From assembly GCA_033296885.1 (NCBI GenBank), contig MU863960.1:1-64000 (forward strand): a DNA stretch of 64,000 nt. Direction: 5' to 3'. This document shows, one piece after another, positions 43,604-54,976 of this stretch. The position numbers and the translations under genes are program-made. How positions within the stretch are numbered: position 1 is the first letter of the stretch; the number at the start of each line of letters is the position of its first letter. The stretch comes from Triangularia verruculosa. Lineage: Eukaryota; Ascomycota; Sordariomycetes; Sordariales; Podosporaceae. The notes beneath the pieces were generated by a model. The model was not told where the DNA came from, ran no database searches, and worked only from the letters and a program-made list of their open reading frames with translations.

Positions 43604-45403
43604 GTTGATGGGTGTAAGGGGAAGGAATGCGGGAGGATTTCCTGGGGGATCGGCCGGGCCGCTCTCGCGATGATGGGCCGTTTGGGTCGGTGACTTGATG
43701 AGAGTGGGCGGCACAAGAAACTGAGCTCGGAATTACCACCGGGACGGTACTCGGATTCTGGGGAATGCAAGAAGGATTCGGTTCTGGCTGGGGATGGCTT
43801 GATGGGTAACAGGACATGGCTCGTGCGAGTGATGGATCGATATGATTTGATGGTTTCTTTGGTTGGACTTTTTGTTTCTGTTAATGTTGGGTTCTCCAGC
43901 CTTGACGGCTGGCTAGGGTCGGTCACATTCCGATCTTCGAATGTTTTTTTTTTTTTCGGCGTAGCGTTTATGATGGTTATGCTTTCAGGTTGGTGGTTGT
44001 TAGAGCTGCGAATGAAGATACCAATGAAGATCTTTGACAGCGCGCGCGACATGAAAACTCTCACTCCCGCTCATGACACCCATACATTACCTAATTTCTT
44101 GCCTGACGTCGCCGAATGTGGACGGGATGAAATGAGACATGGGTGGGGGTTCGCTCTCCTCACCCCATACTTCTCCCGTCTTACATACATCCTACCAGCC
44201 TCATGGTTACCGGATCTGGAGATTATCTTAGCCGGTACGCTGTGCTTCACTTCGGATTTCTATTTATTCTTCATTTCACCCTCTCAGCTCATCTTGATTC
44301 TGGACCGAGTATTCGTCGGTTTCTAGTGAGAGTAGACAGAGCCACCACGACAGCAAGCGCCTCGTGTCATTTGGGGTCCCCATTGCGAGCTTGCCTTACT
44401 GCATTGTCTGTCTCACATTCGCCATTCATTGTTCGATTTGTACTTGAAATACAAGGCGCCAGAATGGAGCAAGTGATCGGCGAGCTTGACCCTCAACAAC
44501 CCCTCGTTGGAGAAAGCTACCCCGCCTTACACGCTCGTGTAAGTGGGCTCGAGTATCACCTCATCCCATCTTCAAACCCAATCCGGTGGTCTATGAGGTT
44601 CGGTAAGCATCTGCCACAGACGCCTACGTCTGCAGCATGTAGCCAAGCAATTTTTGGAGTCCTTTGAGAAAGTTTAAAGCGTTCATGGGACTCTCAACAA
44701 CTGCCACTTACAAGATATCTATGGTGGGGTAACCTCCGGCTATCGGCGTTATCGCCAACAACCTTGATGGGCAAGAGAACCGAAGCTCAAGAACAAAACA
44801 CACCTTGAAACAGTACAATGACGATACTGAGACCAGGATGGGATACCCTTCTCATCCTCAACTCACAGCCGAAAGAATGCCCTCAATTAGGTGATTGGGC
44901 GCACTCACGGCGCATCGCAACTCTCCAAAGGGACTTGTTGCCCCACGCCATGAGTCGATGGCGCGATTGCGTGCTTTGGACCTTCACCCCTCCCTTCCCC
45001 AAAGGGGCAGGCAAGTACACCCACTCTTGTTGCTACAACCCCGTCACCACGCGGGAAAACATGCCAATTCGCGGCCCTAGGTAATGGAAATCCATCTTTG
45101 ACCAACCTTCCCGCGGTGTGAGGTGAACGGGACCCTGGACTAAGGTAGAGGTCTGACGATCATTCCGAGAACGTGGGTGGGTTGTCCAGCGGGGTGTGTC
45201 AGAGGTGAAATGTAAAAAGGGCCCATGTTCCCGTTCTTGTCTCCCCTCGAGCTCTTTGTTCTTGTCCTCCCATACTCCCAACCTTCCTCCTTATCCCAAG
45301 CTCCAGCTTCTTGTTTGAAGGGTGCTTTTTTTTATTTTTTGCTTGTGTGTTTTCTGATACCCGGATACCCCCTTTCCTACTTTAAACAACAACCACAGTC
45401 ATC
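43604..45403. other. 1.8-kb intergenic region upstream of the sulfhydrylase gene
   Basis: MARVEL gene 3' end and the long upstream region of the O-acetylhomoserine sulfhydrylase gene. An open frame at 43799-44326 and a short one from 44464 lack domain or codon support. I looked for a Cys3-type sulfur-control site and did not find a convincing match by eye. Confidence 0.5.
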
Positions 45404-46887
45404 ATGTCTGAGCAGAGATTCGAGACCCTCCAGCTCCATGCGGGGTATGTGCCCTCCATTCTACACTTACAGAAGAGACAACAGCTGACTTAAATTGGAA
45501 TTGTACAGCCAGGAGCCTGACCCTACTACCAACTCTCGTGCCGTTCCCATCTATGCTACCACCGTAAGCAGCCTACAACTACGAGGTCGCGAGAGACCAA
45601 AGATGACTAACGAATCACGAATAGAGCTTCGTCTTCAATGACTCGGCCCATGGCGCCCGCCTCTTTGGCCTCAAGGAGTTCGGCAACATTTACTCCAGAA
45701 TCATGAACCCTACCATCGATGTGTTCGAGAAGAGAATCGCGGCTCTCGAGGGCGGTGTTGCCGCCGTTGCCGCCTCCTCTGGCATGGCTGCTCAGTTCAT
45801 GGCTATTGCCGCTCTCGCCCACTCGGGCGACAACATTGTCTCCACCTCCAATCTCTACGGCGGTACATACAACCAGTTTAAGGTTCTTTTCCAACGCTTC
45901 GGCATCACCACCAGATTCGTGACGGGAGACAAGCCCGAGGACTTCGCTGCCGTCATCGACGAGAACACCAAGGCCGTCTACATTGAGAGCATCGGTAACC
46001 CCCGCTACAACGTTCCCGACTTTGAAAAGATTGCCAACATTGCCCACGAGCACGGCATTCCCGTTGTTGTTGACAACACCTTCGGTGCCGGCGGTTACTT
46101 TGTCCGCCCCATCGAGCACGGTGCTGATATCGTGGTCCACTCTGCTACCAAGTGGATTGGCGGCCACGGTACCACCATTGGTGGTGTCATCGTTGATGCC
46201 GGCAAGTTCGACTGGGGCAAGCACGGCAAGCGTTTCCCCCAGATGGTCGAGCCCTCTGAGGGCTATCACGGCCTCAAGTTCTGGGAGACCTTCGGCCCCA
46301 TTACCTACGCCATCAGAGTCAGAGTCGAGCTCCTCCGTGACCTCGGTGCCTGCCTGAACCCCTTCGGTGCTCAGCAGCTTCTCCTCGGTATCGAGACCCT
46401 CTCCCTCCGTGCCGAGAGACACGCCTCCAACGCTCTTACTCTCGCCCGCTATCTCGAGGCCAGCCCATACGTTTCCTGGGTGTCCTACCCCGGTCTCGAG
46501 TCCCACCCATCGCACGAGACTGCCAAGAAGTACCTCAAGCGCGGTTTCGGTGGTGTTCTGAGCTTCGGTGTCAAGGGCGGCGGTTCTGCTGGCAGCCAGA
46601 TTGTCGATGGCTTCAAGCTCATCTCCAATCTTGCCAACGTTGGTGACTCCAAGACTCTCGCCATTCACCCCTGGACAACCACTCACGAGCAACTCACCGA
46701 TGAGGAGAAGATCAGCTCTGGTGTGTCTGAGGATCTCATTCGTGTGTCGGTCGGTACTGAGCACATTGAGGATATTGTTGCCGACTTTGAGCAGGCTTTC
46801 AAGGCTGCTGAGGCCTCGACGACGAAGGGCGAGACGTCAGAGGTGGCTGATCGCACGAAGTCTGATGCGGCCCCAACTGAGGTTTAA
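45404..46887 (+). CDS. O-acetylhomoserine (thiol)-lyase
   Basis: Three exons, 45404-45444, 45509-45563 and 45625-46887, for 452 aa. The fold is the Cys/Met metabolism PLP-dependent class: YSRIMNPTIDVFEKRIAALEGG, ASSGMAAQF, then VVDNTFGAGGYFVRPIEHGADIVVHSATKWIGGHG, where the Lys in SATKW should bind PLP. IHPWTTTHEQL and GVSEDLIRVSVGTEHIEDI complete the substrate-side signature. It should convert O-acetylhomoserine plus sulfide to homocysteine and acetate in sulfur assimilation (fungal CysD, yeast Met17). Two small 5' exons of 41 and 55 nt are typical. Codon use is strongly biased to C-ending codons, suggesting high expression. Confidence 0.96.
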
Positions 46888-47268
46888 AATGTTTTTTATG
46901 AAACGTAATAAGCGAGCGTGTATTTTTGATTTATGAAATGAAGACAAATAATTCAATTTTGGACCTCATCGTGCCTGTGAACCTCTCAAGATTCCTGAGA
47001 AGGCTAAAAGCCCAGTGTCATTTATAGCAGGGGCCCCAGGTTGCGGCAGCCAATCAAACCCCACATTTACCCCTGTAAGCCGCATTTCGTCACTGGACCC
47101 AGCTGCAGTAGGTTCCACAAGGGACCTGGAACAACGAACGGGAAACAACTTCAACCACCACCACCAAAAGCGCATCAACGGTCACAACGGTCAACCCACC
47201 ATCGCGAACCTTGCGCGTGCCCGTTCAACCAACTCTGTCTCCATCAAGTTCCGACAATAAACCCCACG

Positions 47269-48124
47269 ATGAGAATACCAACCACCCTCCTCCTCCTCCC
47301 CCTCCTCAGCGGGCTCACCACCGCCCTCCTCCAACCACAACAACCACCACAAACCTCCATCACAATCCACATCCCCCCCTCCGCCCCCCTCCCCAACCCA
47401 GCCGTCCTCCCCCCCTCCACCCGCGCAACCCTCAACTCCCTCACCAAACACCACTCATCCCCCCTCTCCACCACTAACACCTTTTCCTTCCACAACATCA
47501 CCCCCGGCACCTACCTCCTCGACATCCACTGCCACACCCACGCCTTCCTCCCCCTCCGCGTCGACGTCTCTTCCTCTCTCAAAATCGAAGCATGGGAAAC
47601 CTTTCGCGGCAACGACTGGGGGAACAAAGGCGAAAAGGTCTCTGTCTCCCCCTCCCCCCAGTCCAACCACCCCTCCTCTTCCAACGACGAAATCATCATC
47701 CTCGCCCGCATGGCCGGCCAGAAAAGCTACTTTATGGAGCGCTCCACCTTTTCTGTCTTAACCATCTTCAAAAACCCCGTCATCTTGCTCAGTCTCGTCT
47801 CCATGGGCCTGTTCTTTGGTATGCCAAAGTTGATTGAGAATAGTACGTCCCCTCCCCTCCCCCCCTGTTAACAATGAAAAAGGAAAAAAATGCTGACGCT
47901 GTGAAATAATAGTGGACCCCGAAATGCGCGCGGAATGGGAAGAGCAGCAGAAATCAAACCCGATGAATGCCCTCATGGGCGCCGCGAGCGGGCAGCAGAG
48001 TGCGGGCGGGATGGGGAATTTTGATATGGCTGCTTTCCTGGCTGGGTCGTCGGGTGGGAATAAGGAGGAGAAGGGGGGGAGTGGTAATAATGGTGGGGGG
48101 AGTAACAACAAGAAGAAGAGGTGA
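47269..48124 (+). CDS. emc7: ER membrane protein complex subunit 7 (EMC7)
   Basis: Two exons, 47269-47842 and 47913-48124, for 261 aa. A signal peptide (MRIPTTLLLLPLLSGLTTALL) is followed by a Pro-rich segment and a beta-sandwich lumenal domain (about 40-160, with FHNITPGTYLLDIHCHTHAFLPLRVDV). One membrane helix follows (VILLSLVSMGLFFGMPKLIEN), then a cytosolic tail starting MDPEMRAEWEEQQKSNPM, a conserved EMC7 feature. The end is Gly/Asn/Lys-rich low complexity. EMC7 is part of the ER insertase complex that integrates tail-anchored and multipass proteins. The intron splits the ATG-encoded Met of the tail (A/TG), phase 1, and its acceptor is AATAG. The ATG chosen is the one directly before the signal peptide. 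Confidence 0.92.
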
Positions 48125-48823
48125 ACTGCATTGAGAAAAATGGAGGGGGTGTGGTTATCGTTTTTATAGAAGGTATATAAAAAGCGTGGGAGGGTACATG
48201 AGGCCCGCTGGGAGTAAATGTATATTTTTTGTACGGGCTGGTTAGACATTGTCAAATACATATATCTTGAAGAGACACTGCTAGTATTTGCTGATTTGAG
48301 GATAGCTAGATTTGTTGCATCTCACCCAAAGTACGTTGCAGAGAAATTTGAAATATCTCACATCATTGGCCAACAAAAAGCATAGGAGATACATTAAGTC
48401 GACATGTTTTCGAGATAGGCGGCTTGCCTTTACATGCCTCTCTCGAAAAATTCGCAGCCTATTCTTTTCGTCTACAGACTGTGAGCGTCACAAGACCCGG
48501 CAGAGGTCGGTCCAGCTTGTCCGATCAGTAGGTGTATAGCTCCTTAGCACTAGACACTATAAACTTATTATCTGAGTATGCAGAATACACACATGCATGA
48601 GACACCCTGTCTCGCCGCTGTTACTTATCCGATTACAAAACCAAACGACCTCCTAGGTGTGACCGACCCCTCCCACCGGAATAACACGCTCAACTGATAT
48701 TCCCCACCAAACCATATTCAAAACGAAAAAAAGGAAAACGCTATAGAGTATCTTCAGTCCCAAGGCCTTGCCCGATATAGACCAGCCCTAAAAGACCAAC
48801 CCGATGACTTGGACGCGTAAATG

Positions 48824-50974
48824 TCAGGTCGCCTCGCTATCCATGGACTTCAACAGCTGTACACACATCTTCTTCTCGGATTCCAAGTTGTCCAGATATT
48901 CCCCGAGTCTCGCTGCCATCTCCTTTTGGGATGTCTCGGTTTCTTCCACCCCGGCTTTCAAGCTTGCCAAATCCACCACGCCTGCCTCTGGGCCGAGCAA
49001 AGACACGCTCGCCTCTTCGCAGGAACCCATCTTCGCTCTTCCCAGAAGTCGGTCCGCTTCCTCCTTAAGCAAGCGCTGAGATTGGCCGATCTCCTTTACC
49101 TGCGCCCGCATCTCCCGCTGCATGCTGTCGCAGCGCAAAAAGCGGGTGACGATTGCGCGCCCGTCTATCCCAATCTCGTCCAACCTATCTTCAAACTGCT
49201 TCCGAAGTGCCCCCTTTGCTTGAGAGATCTTGGCTTCCGCGTTGTTTATTTCCGCTATCCGTTTCTATACCCCTTTAAGCTCCTTTTAAAGTGTTTTTTT
49301 ATCTTTAAAGATCTTAACTTCCGCGTTATTTATATCCGCTATCCGTTTTTATACCCTTTTAAACCCCTTCTAAAGTATTTCCTTATCTTTAGAAATCTTA
49401 GCTTCCGCGTTATTCATTTCCGCTATCCGTTCCTATACCCCTTCAAGCTCCTCCTAAAGTGTTTTCTTGTCTCCAGAGATCTTGGCTTCCGCTTTCTTTG
49501 CTGTCGTTAGCCATCCGTGAACCAATGACTCCGACGTCGAAAGCTGAGCCGCTAAAACAGGTGGCGAAGCTAGGAACCCTAGTAGATCATGCGAAGCGCT
49601 ATTTCGTGCCCGTTTTGCCGCCGGTGACGATGAAGGTGTTGGAGGCTTATGCGTTGCTTTCTTATTCGTCGACGACGGTGCTGCATCATTGAGTGAAGAA
49701 GGGGTGTTTGGGACAGTTGAGGACCCAGCCAGTGTTTTTCCGACAGCTTTACCTAGTCGACTTCCCTGCGAGAACCAACATCTTGTGTACTCGGAGTGAT
49801 ATCGTCCGAGTCACTGTCAACTACAATTATGGGATCCGTGTCCAAACAGCCCCGTACACCAGAGTCTGCTGAACCATTTCTGCCCAAGGCCCCCGGGGTA
49901 GATGTTGAGGCTCGAATGTTGTTTGGTCCTCCATGTCCTGACTCTGGCATCTCCCTGGCTGCGTCAGATCGGTTCTTCTTTGCTGCCTGTTTCTTGATGG
50001 CTTTTTCCAAATCGCACTGGGCTGCGGTAATATCGTGAGGACTGACTTCCAGAGTTGACGCTTCGCTTTCGCGGTGAGCACGGGCCAGACGACTTTTGTA
50101 TATTGCATTCTTCGCCTTTGCAAACCCAACGCCTTTCGAGATTTCCACCAGAAACCGCCACGAAGCGGCGCCCATGGAAAATCCCGGATGGAACGCATCG
50201 ATCAGTTGCTCCATGGTTATATCCCACTTGTGACACACTTCGGACTCGCAACGAAGTTGTTGTCGTATCTGCGAATCGACTCCATAGTGATTGAAGAGTG
50301 CATGTTTGATAAAGACCCTGGCGGCACCGCTGAGTCGCGAAAAAGGACCAGCTCGAGAGTTGAGCCGTCTTAGGGCTAGTTCAAGAGTGCTAGTCATTCC
50401 ATCTTCGCGCGCGGGGTGTAGAGCCCACAGCTCTTGAAATTGTTTCAAGACGTCCTGCGAAAATTCGTACACGCGTTGATTGAGCTTGCTGGAGAGGTCC
50501 CCAACGCTTTGGGCCTGATATGGGCGGGGCGCCTCCGCTTCCATGGCGACTATCTCGCTTTCCACGATGGATAACTTGGGGGTGAGTAAATTTAGACTTG
50601 TGTCAAGAATCTTGTCGGTTTGAACGGGGTCGTGGCGTTGGGTTCTGGCAAGGTCGATAACTGGAATAGACTGCTTAAACTACTCAAAAGTTGGAGGCAA
50701 GAAGAGTGTTTGGTTGGCTGTGCTTCGGGATCACAAGGCGGAATGTGATGTGTGCGGATGAGAAAGGATCCAGGGAGAAAGTGAGCTTGAAGGTCGGTTC
50801 GAGCCTCCCCTTTTCTCCAGAATGACTGCAACAGGCAGGAGCGCCGGAACCCACCACACAGCACTTCTCCTTCACGCCCTTGCCCCCTAAAGCTTCCATG
50901 GCAGGCACGGTGGGTGTTTGGGGTGTGGAAAGGCACTGCCGTTTGTCGTGAGGACTGAGCATCATGGCCGCCAT
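48824..50974 (-). pseudogene. Broken gene for a coiled-coil protein (stops in repeats, frameshifts)
   Basis: Reading the minus strand from 50974 (MAAMMLSPHDKRQ...) to the stop at 48824, coding-like sequence continues through three frames. Segment 1 (50974 to about 50685) leaves frame in a T-run near 50690. Segment 2 runs from about 50680 to 49753 and holds 270 codons of helical protein, ending with a SUMO-interaction-like IIVVDSDSDD. Segment 3 (about 49760 to 49490) is in another frame with good coding character (e.g. AGSSTVPNTPSSLNDAAP). It leads into three 84-bp coiled-coil repeats, each with two in-frame stops, and then an intact helical C-terminus to 48824. The 2-to-3 switch could instead be a small intron (GTAGTT...CGCAG). 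I recognise no family. At least one frame break and six stops argue for a pseudogene. Confidence 0.6.
49226..49477 (-). repeat. Three tandem 84-bp units (28-residue coiled-coil repeat)
   Basis: Units start at exactly 49226, 49310 and 49394, and a partial fourth starts at 49478, so the period is 84 bp. On the minus strand each encodes about 28 residues (four heptads) containing KRIAEINNAEAKI. Each full unit has two stop codons at the same two positions (four TAG and two TAA in all). The middle unit is the most AT-rich. All six stops can be derived from Gln codons by C-to-T change. Confidence 0.9.
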
Positions 50975-53004
50975 CTGGCGAACTGTGATGGTACTCTACA
51001 TCAGTTGAAGTGACAGAATAGGGTCAGTGAAGGGTTGTCATCACTTGTTCACACTTCTTACGATGCTTGGCAGCAACGGAGGTTGTGTATAACTGCCTTA
51101 TATCCCAAGCTAAAGTCTTGACATTCAGCGCGGAATATGAACGGGGTATGAGCTACATTACCCCGTTAAGAAGAGAAGGAACCGACTCAGAAGACAGACA
51201 TCTGGGAAGTTAGTGACAAAGCCTTGAGGCCTTGAAAAACTTGAATGCCACTGGCCATCTTCTGATGCCTAGTATATCTATTGTAACCTATCTCTAGGTC
51301 CTGCTTTTCTTGTCCGCGACGTGAGCACGGGCTTTCAAGGTAAAGAGCCAGCATCAGTCATCCATCATCGCTGCTCACAGCCTGGAAGGAGACTGAGCTC
51401 GACTGCGAGATGCGGGCGAGATAGTTCGGTATTGGTAAGAGAGTATTGTTGAAGGCTGATTGGGTTCGGCCATCTGCAAGTCATTACTAAGAACTGGCAC
51501 ATACAATATGGCATACAGGACGCCGGCACTTGCGCTATGACCCACCGAGCCCATCACGAGGCCTTCATATTTCGAGAAACATTCAAAATCATCTTCCAAG
51601 ATTTAGGAACTGAAAGTCTGTCCAAGAAACAGATTACCTAACCAGAAGCGTCCCGTCACGGTCTCATGATCCATCAGATTTAGTGGCGTCAATATGACTG
51701 GATGGTGATCTCCAATCTTTTCAGAACACGTGAATTTCATGATTTGTTATGGAGGGTGTTATACATTACCAATGCCTTCCAATGATCGGCTTTCGGAGTT
51801 AGATCAGCCAACGGACTCTTCCTGTTTGCTCACTGTGGTCGAGGCTCTGTCGGTTGTGCACCATCGCCTCATTTTCGAGGTGGTATTCTTTAGGTACCAC
51901 GGCATGAAATCTTCGTGTGGTTGTGTGTGTTGTCTGAGCGGGCCGCATCGGGCACTGGAAGCGGGCGGCATTTGAGACCACCCATGACGTTGATGATTCA
52001 GCCATTCCAGCGAGTCTGTCACGAGGAATCAACGACGTCGTTGACCTGCGCCGCAGATGTAGCCGTCACCAGCCACAGCCAGGTCCAGACTGAGGCTCTG
52101 TGCACTCATTCCGTCACTAAGAAAAATAGTATAAGGGACTATCGCGATGTGGTAATGCGACGTTTCCGGTGGATAACTTGCAGATTGATCGATGGTCGAG
52201 GAGCTCATCGGCAGTCGGCGGGGATCGACTGAAAGTGTGTGGGTCATGGCATGGAATGTGCTAACGTATGCCAAGACCTGTCAGGTGGAGCCGTTCATTG
52301 GCTGGTCCTCCAGACGTCAATGGTTGGGCGAGGCTGAACTGCACCAATCACCAAGCTGTTGCGCCCACCTCTTGACCATGGAAGACGGCATCGATGTTTG
52401 ATGAGTCTCGTGGTAACAGTCCTGTAAGGTGCCGGAGATGTATCATGCGACGCTGTGTCTGTGGGTTGACCATCACCATCATGAGGTGATGGGATCATGG
52501 ACCGGAATGCAACAGCATTGACAGTTTGATTGACTGACAATGGCCACAGTGAAGTGGTATCGGACGACAAATCCAGCAGCTGAAGTGCATCCGGACCTCT
52601 TGCGCCGGAGATGCTGGGTTTCCAGGATTGAAATGCTTACTCACCACCGCTTCAACCAAGCATCGTGAGGTCGGAGTTGTCGGAGGGGCCCCGCAGTTCG
52701 GGAAGATTCTCGCCTTTCGCGCCTGGTCTTTGCTATGCCTTGCTTTGGTTCCCTTCCTTGGGTTGCTGCTTTCCATCCCCTTCCCTAGTCCGGATAAGGC
52801 CAAGGTTCAAGACATCATCGATCCATCATACCGTCCCCTGCGAAGAAACTGGTATAAGTCCTCCCCTCCCCTTTGCTTTCAGGAACCGTACCATTCGACA
52901 TTCCACAACCATTTCATAAGACTTTTGGGTAGTGTATCACGAGCATCACCAAAACACACAACAAAATACCCCTTCCCCAGGCGACATCGAAGGCTCAAGT
53001 TACC
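50975..53004. other. 2-kb region without a supported gene
   Basis: Region between the broken gene and the opsin-related gene. Open frames are all short or lack coding character; the 169-codon frame at 52628-53137 overlaps the next gene's start in another frame. The last 200 bp are C/A-rich and include the likely 5' leader of the opsin-related gene. Confidence 0.5.
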
Positions 53005-53883
53005 ATGTCCAACCTCCTCGTCCCACGCAACGATGCTTGGCGCACCCACCCGCCTCCGGGTAGCCCCCAATACCTTTCCAACAATGGCTCCAACTGGCTG
53101 TTCGCCGTGGCCGCTGTCATGGGCGTCACGACCCTAGCCCTCTTCGCCCACAAGTTCAAGGCCCGCAACGGTGAACGCTTCTTCCACTACCTCTTCATCA
53201 TTGCCGCCTTTGTTGGTCTTATCACCTACTACGCTCAGGCCTGCGATCTTGGCTGGGATGTCATTACTCAGGCCAACCAAATCAACCGCAGCGGCCTCAC
53301 CCGTCAGATCTTTTGGCCCAAGTATGTCTTCTGGGTAGTCGCCTTCCCCGCTGTCGTCGTCGCCCTTGGTGTCCTCTCCGGTGTCTCCTGGGCAACCATC
53401 CTGTTCAACGTCTTCCTCACCTGGATCTGGCAGCTCAGCTACCTCGCCGCCGCCTACACTCCTTCCAACTACAAGTGGGGCTTCTTCGCCTGGGGTCTCC
53501 TCGCTCACCTCTTCCTCCTCTACTCTACCCTCATCCACAGCCGCAGGAACGCCACGCACGTTGGCATCCGCAGCGACTACACCAAGCTCACTGGCTATGC
53601 CAACTTCCTCTGGCTTATTTATCCTATCGCCTGGGGTCTGTCTGATGGCGGCAACGTCATTGGTGTGACCGCCTCCTTCATCTGGTTTGGCATCCTCGAC
53701 TTGCTTCTCATCGTCGGCTTCGCTGCCTTCACCATTGTCCTTTCCAGGAGATGGGACTATGGCAGACTCAACCTTGCCTTCACCCAGTACGGTCGTGTTC
53801 CTGTTCACGCGGGTACCTTCCCTGAGAAGAACACTGCTCAAGCCAACGCTGCTGTTGCCCCCGACACCCGCACCGCCGTCTAA
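53005..53883 (+). CDS. Opsin-related protein lacking the retinal lysine (Yro2/Mrh1/Hsp30-like)
   Basis: Single exon, 292 aa, seven membrane helices in the microbial rhodopsin arrangement. Helix C reads KYVFW (106-110) where bacteriorhodopsin has RYADW, so the proton-acceptor Asp85 position is Phe109. Helix G reads GILDLLLIVGF (229-239) where bacteriorhodopsin has LDVSAKVGF, so the retinal-binding Lys216 position is Ile236, while the Asp212 equivalent (Asp232) is kept. The protein therefore belongs to the opsin-related (ORP) branch, which includes yeast Yro2, Mrh1 and Hsp30 and is associated with plasma membrane, stress or chaperone-like roles. It should not bind retinal covalently. Codon use is strongly C-biased, suggesting good expression. 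Confidence 0.92.
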   Translation: MSNLLVPRNDAWRTHPPPGSPQYLSNNGSNWLFAVAAVMGVTTLALFAHKFKARNGERFFHYLFIIAAFVGLITYYAQACDLGWDVITQANQINRSGLTRQIFWPKYVFWVVAFPAVVVALGVLSGVSWATILFNVFLTWIWQLSYLAAAYTPSNYKWGFFAWGLLAHLFLLYSTLIHSRRNATHVGIRSDYTKLTGYANFLWLIYPIAWGLSDGGNVIGVTASFIWFGILDLLLIVGFAAFTIVLSRRWDYGRLNLAFTQYGRVPVHAGTFPEKNTAQANAAVAPDTRTAV

Positions 53884-54976
53884 GCGATTGACAATTGTCA
53901 GCCATAGATGATGGCTGGTCTCAGTCCATAAAGAAAACCAAAATGAATGGTGATGCTTGGGGTGGTTACCGTCTCAACTTGAGCGGAGTACGGGGTAGCG
54001 TTGGATAAAGGATGGAGGAGACGGATACCCCCTCGTTTGCCGGAACTGTATGTCATGTCTGTTGTTTTGAATTTATGGGACAGGTCTGCATTTCAGAGAT
54101 ACCCCATGTCACTCGCTATGTACGCTGGATTTCGTTTGGCGGCGGATTAATGTCTAATATAGGGACAGACGTAATGACATAGTTTTGAATGAATGCATGG
54201 CATTGATTGTCCTGAATTAGATCACGACACTTGTAACTTGCACAATGTGGCGATGTGTGTGTACTGGTCAAGTGTGGCTGTCACGAGAAGTCCGATGGGT
54301 AGCACGTGGATCATATCTATACTCTTGCTCTGGTGTCAGCTTTCAGCGAAGTAGCTAAAATATTCAAGGTGTATTTGGATAGCTCAATGGTCAGCGCGCG
54401 AGTAGTACACATCCCTAACTGGCCATTAGGGTGTCGAAGTCCGCGGAGCAACACCAGAGCCTTCGCTTGGAGGTGGTGGGTTCGATTCCCACCATCGAGT
54501 TCTCTTTTTATCTTTTCTTATAGATATTTCTTGGAATGACTGTCGGCAATGTCGACCTTCCTCTATGATCAACTGGTTTTGTCGTGCTGCTACCATCCTC
54601 GATATTGCGGTCTAGTGGCTACTAGTCAAGGCAACCTCGAGCCAACATACGGTCACTCACTAATACCAGGTACATCTGGCATTATTTCAGTCTCGAAATC
54701 CTTCAAAGCCGAGCATACATACATCCCCAACCTCACCATGCCCCATCACCGTGTAAGTCCCAAAAAAGGAAGGAGCTATGACCCCCTCTTACACATCTGC
54801 CCCACCTTTTCGCAACCTGCCAAGCCCGGGACACCCATTCAGCAGCTCCAAGCTCATCGCCCAGTCAATTGGGATTTTGAGAAAGTGCATCATTAGTCGA
54901 TCAATCAGAACCCCTCCGACAAAATCACCACCAAAACCACCAGCCCCACGATCCCGAATAGAATCCCCCCCCAAAG
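53884..54976. other. Intergenic region with Pol III-like unit
   Basis: 3' UTR of the opsin-related gene, then the Pol III-like unit at 54380-54509 and the promoter of cox11. No coding region seen. Confidence 0.6.
54380..54509 (+). ncRNA. Pol III-like unit: A box, B box, T5 terminator, unusual fold
   Basis: A perfect A box (TAGCTCAATGG, 54380-54390), a perfect B box (GTTCGATTC, 54480-54488) inside a paired T arm (GTGGG TTCGATT CCCAC), and a TTTTT stretch at 54505-54509. The boxes are about 90 nt apart, longer than in a plain tRNA. A central hairpin CCCTAA-CTGGCCA-TTAGGG (54413-54431) has a 7-nt loop like an anticodon arm. CTCAATG (54383-54389) can pair with CATCGAG (54493-54499) with one mismatch. 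I cannot fold it into a normal cloverleaf, so it may be a tRNA with an intron, a tRNA-derived element or a novel small RNA. Confidence 0.5.

Noticed and set aside
45607..46764. 385-codon minus-strand open frame
   Set aside because: Lies antisense to the O-acetylhomoserine sulfhydrylase. The strong C-ending codon bias of the sense gene leaves the antisense frame open; the translation is low-complexity Val/Gly/Glu-rich without domains.
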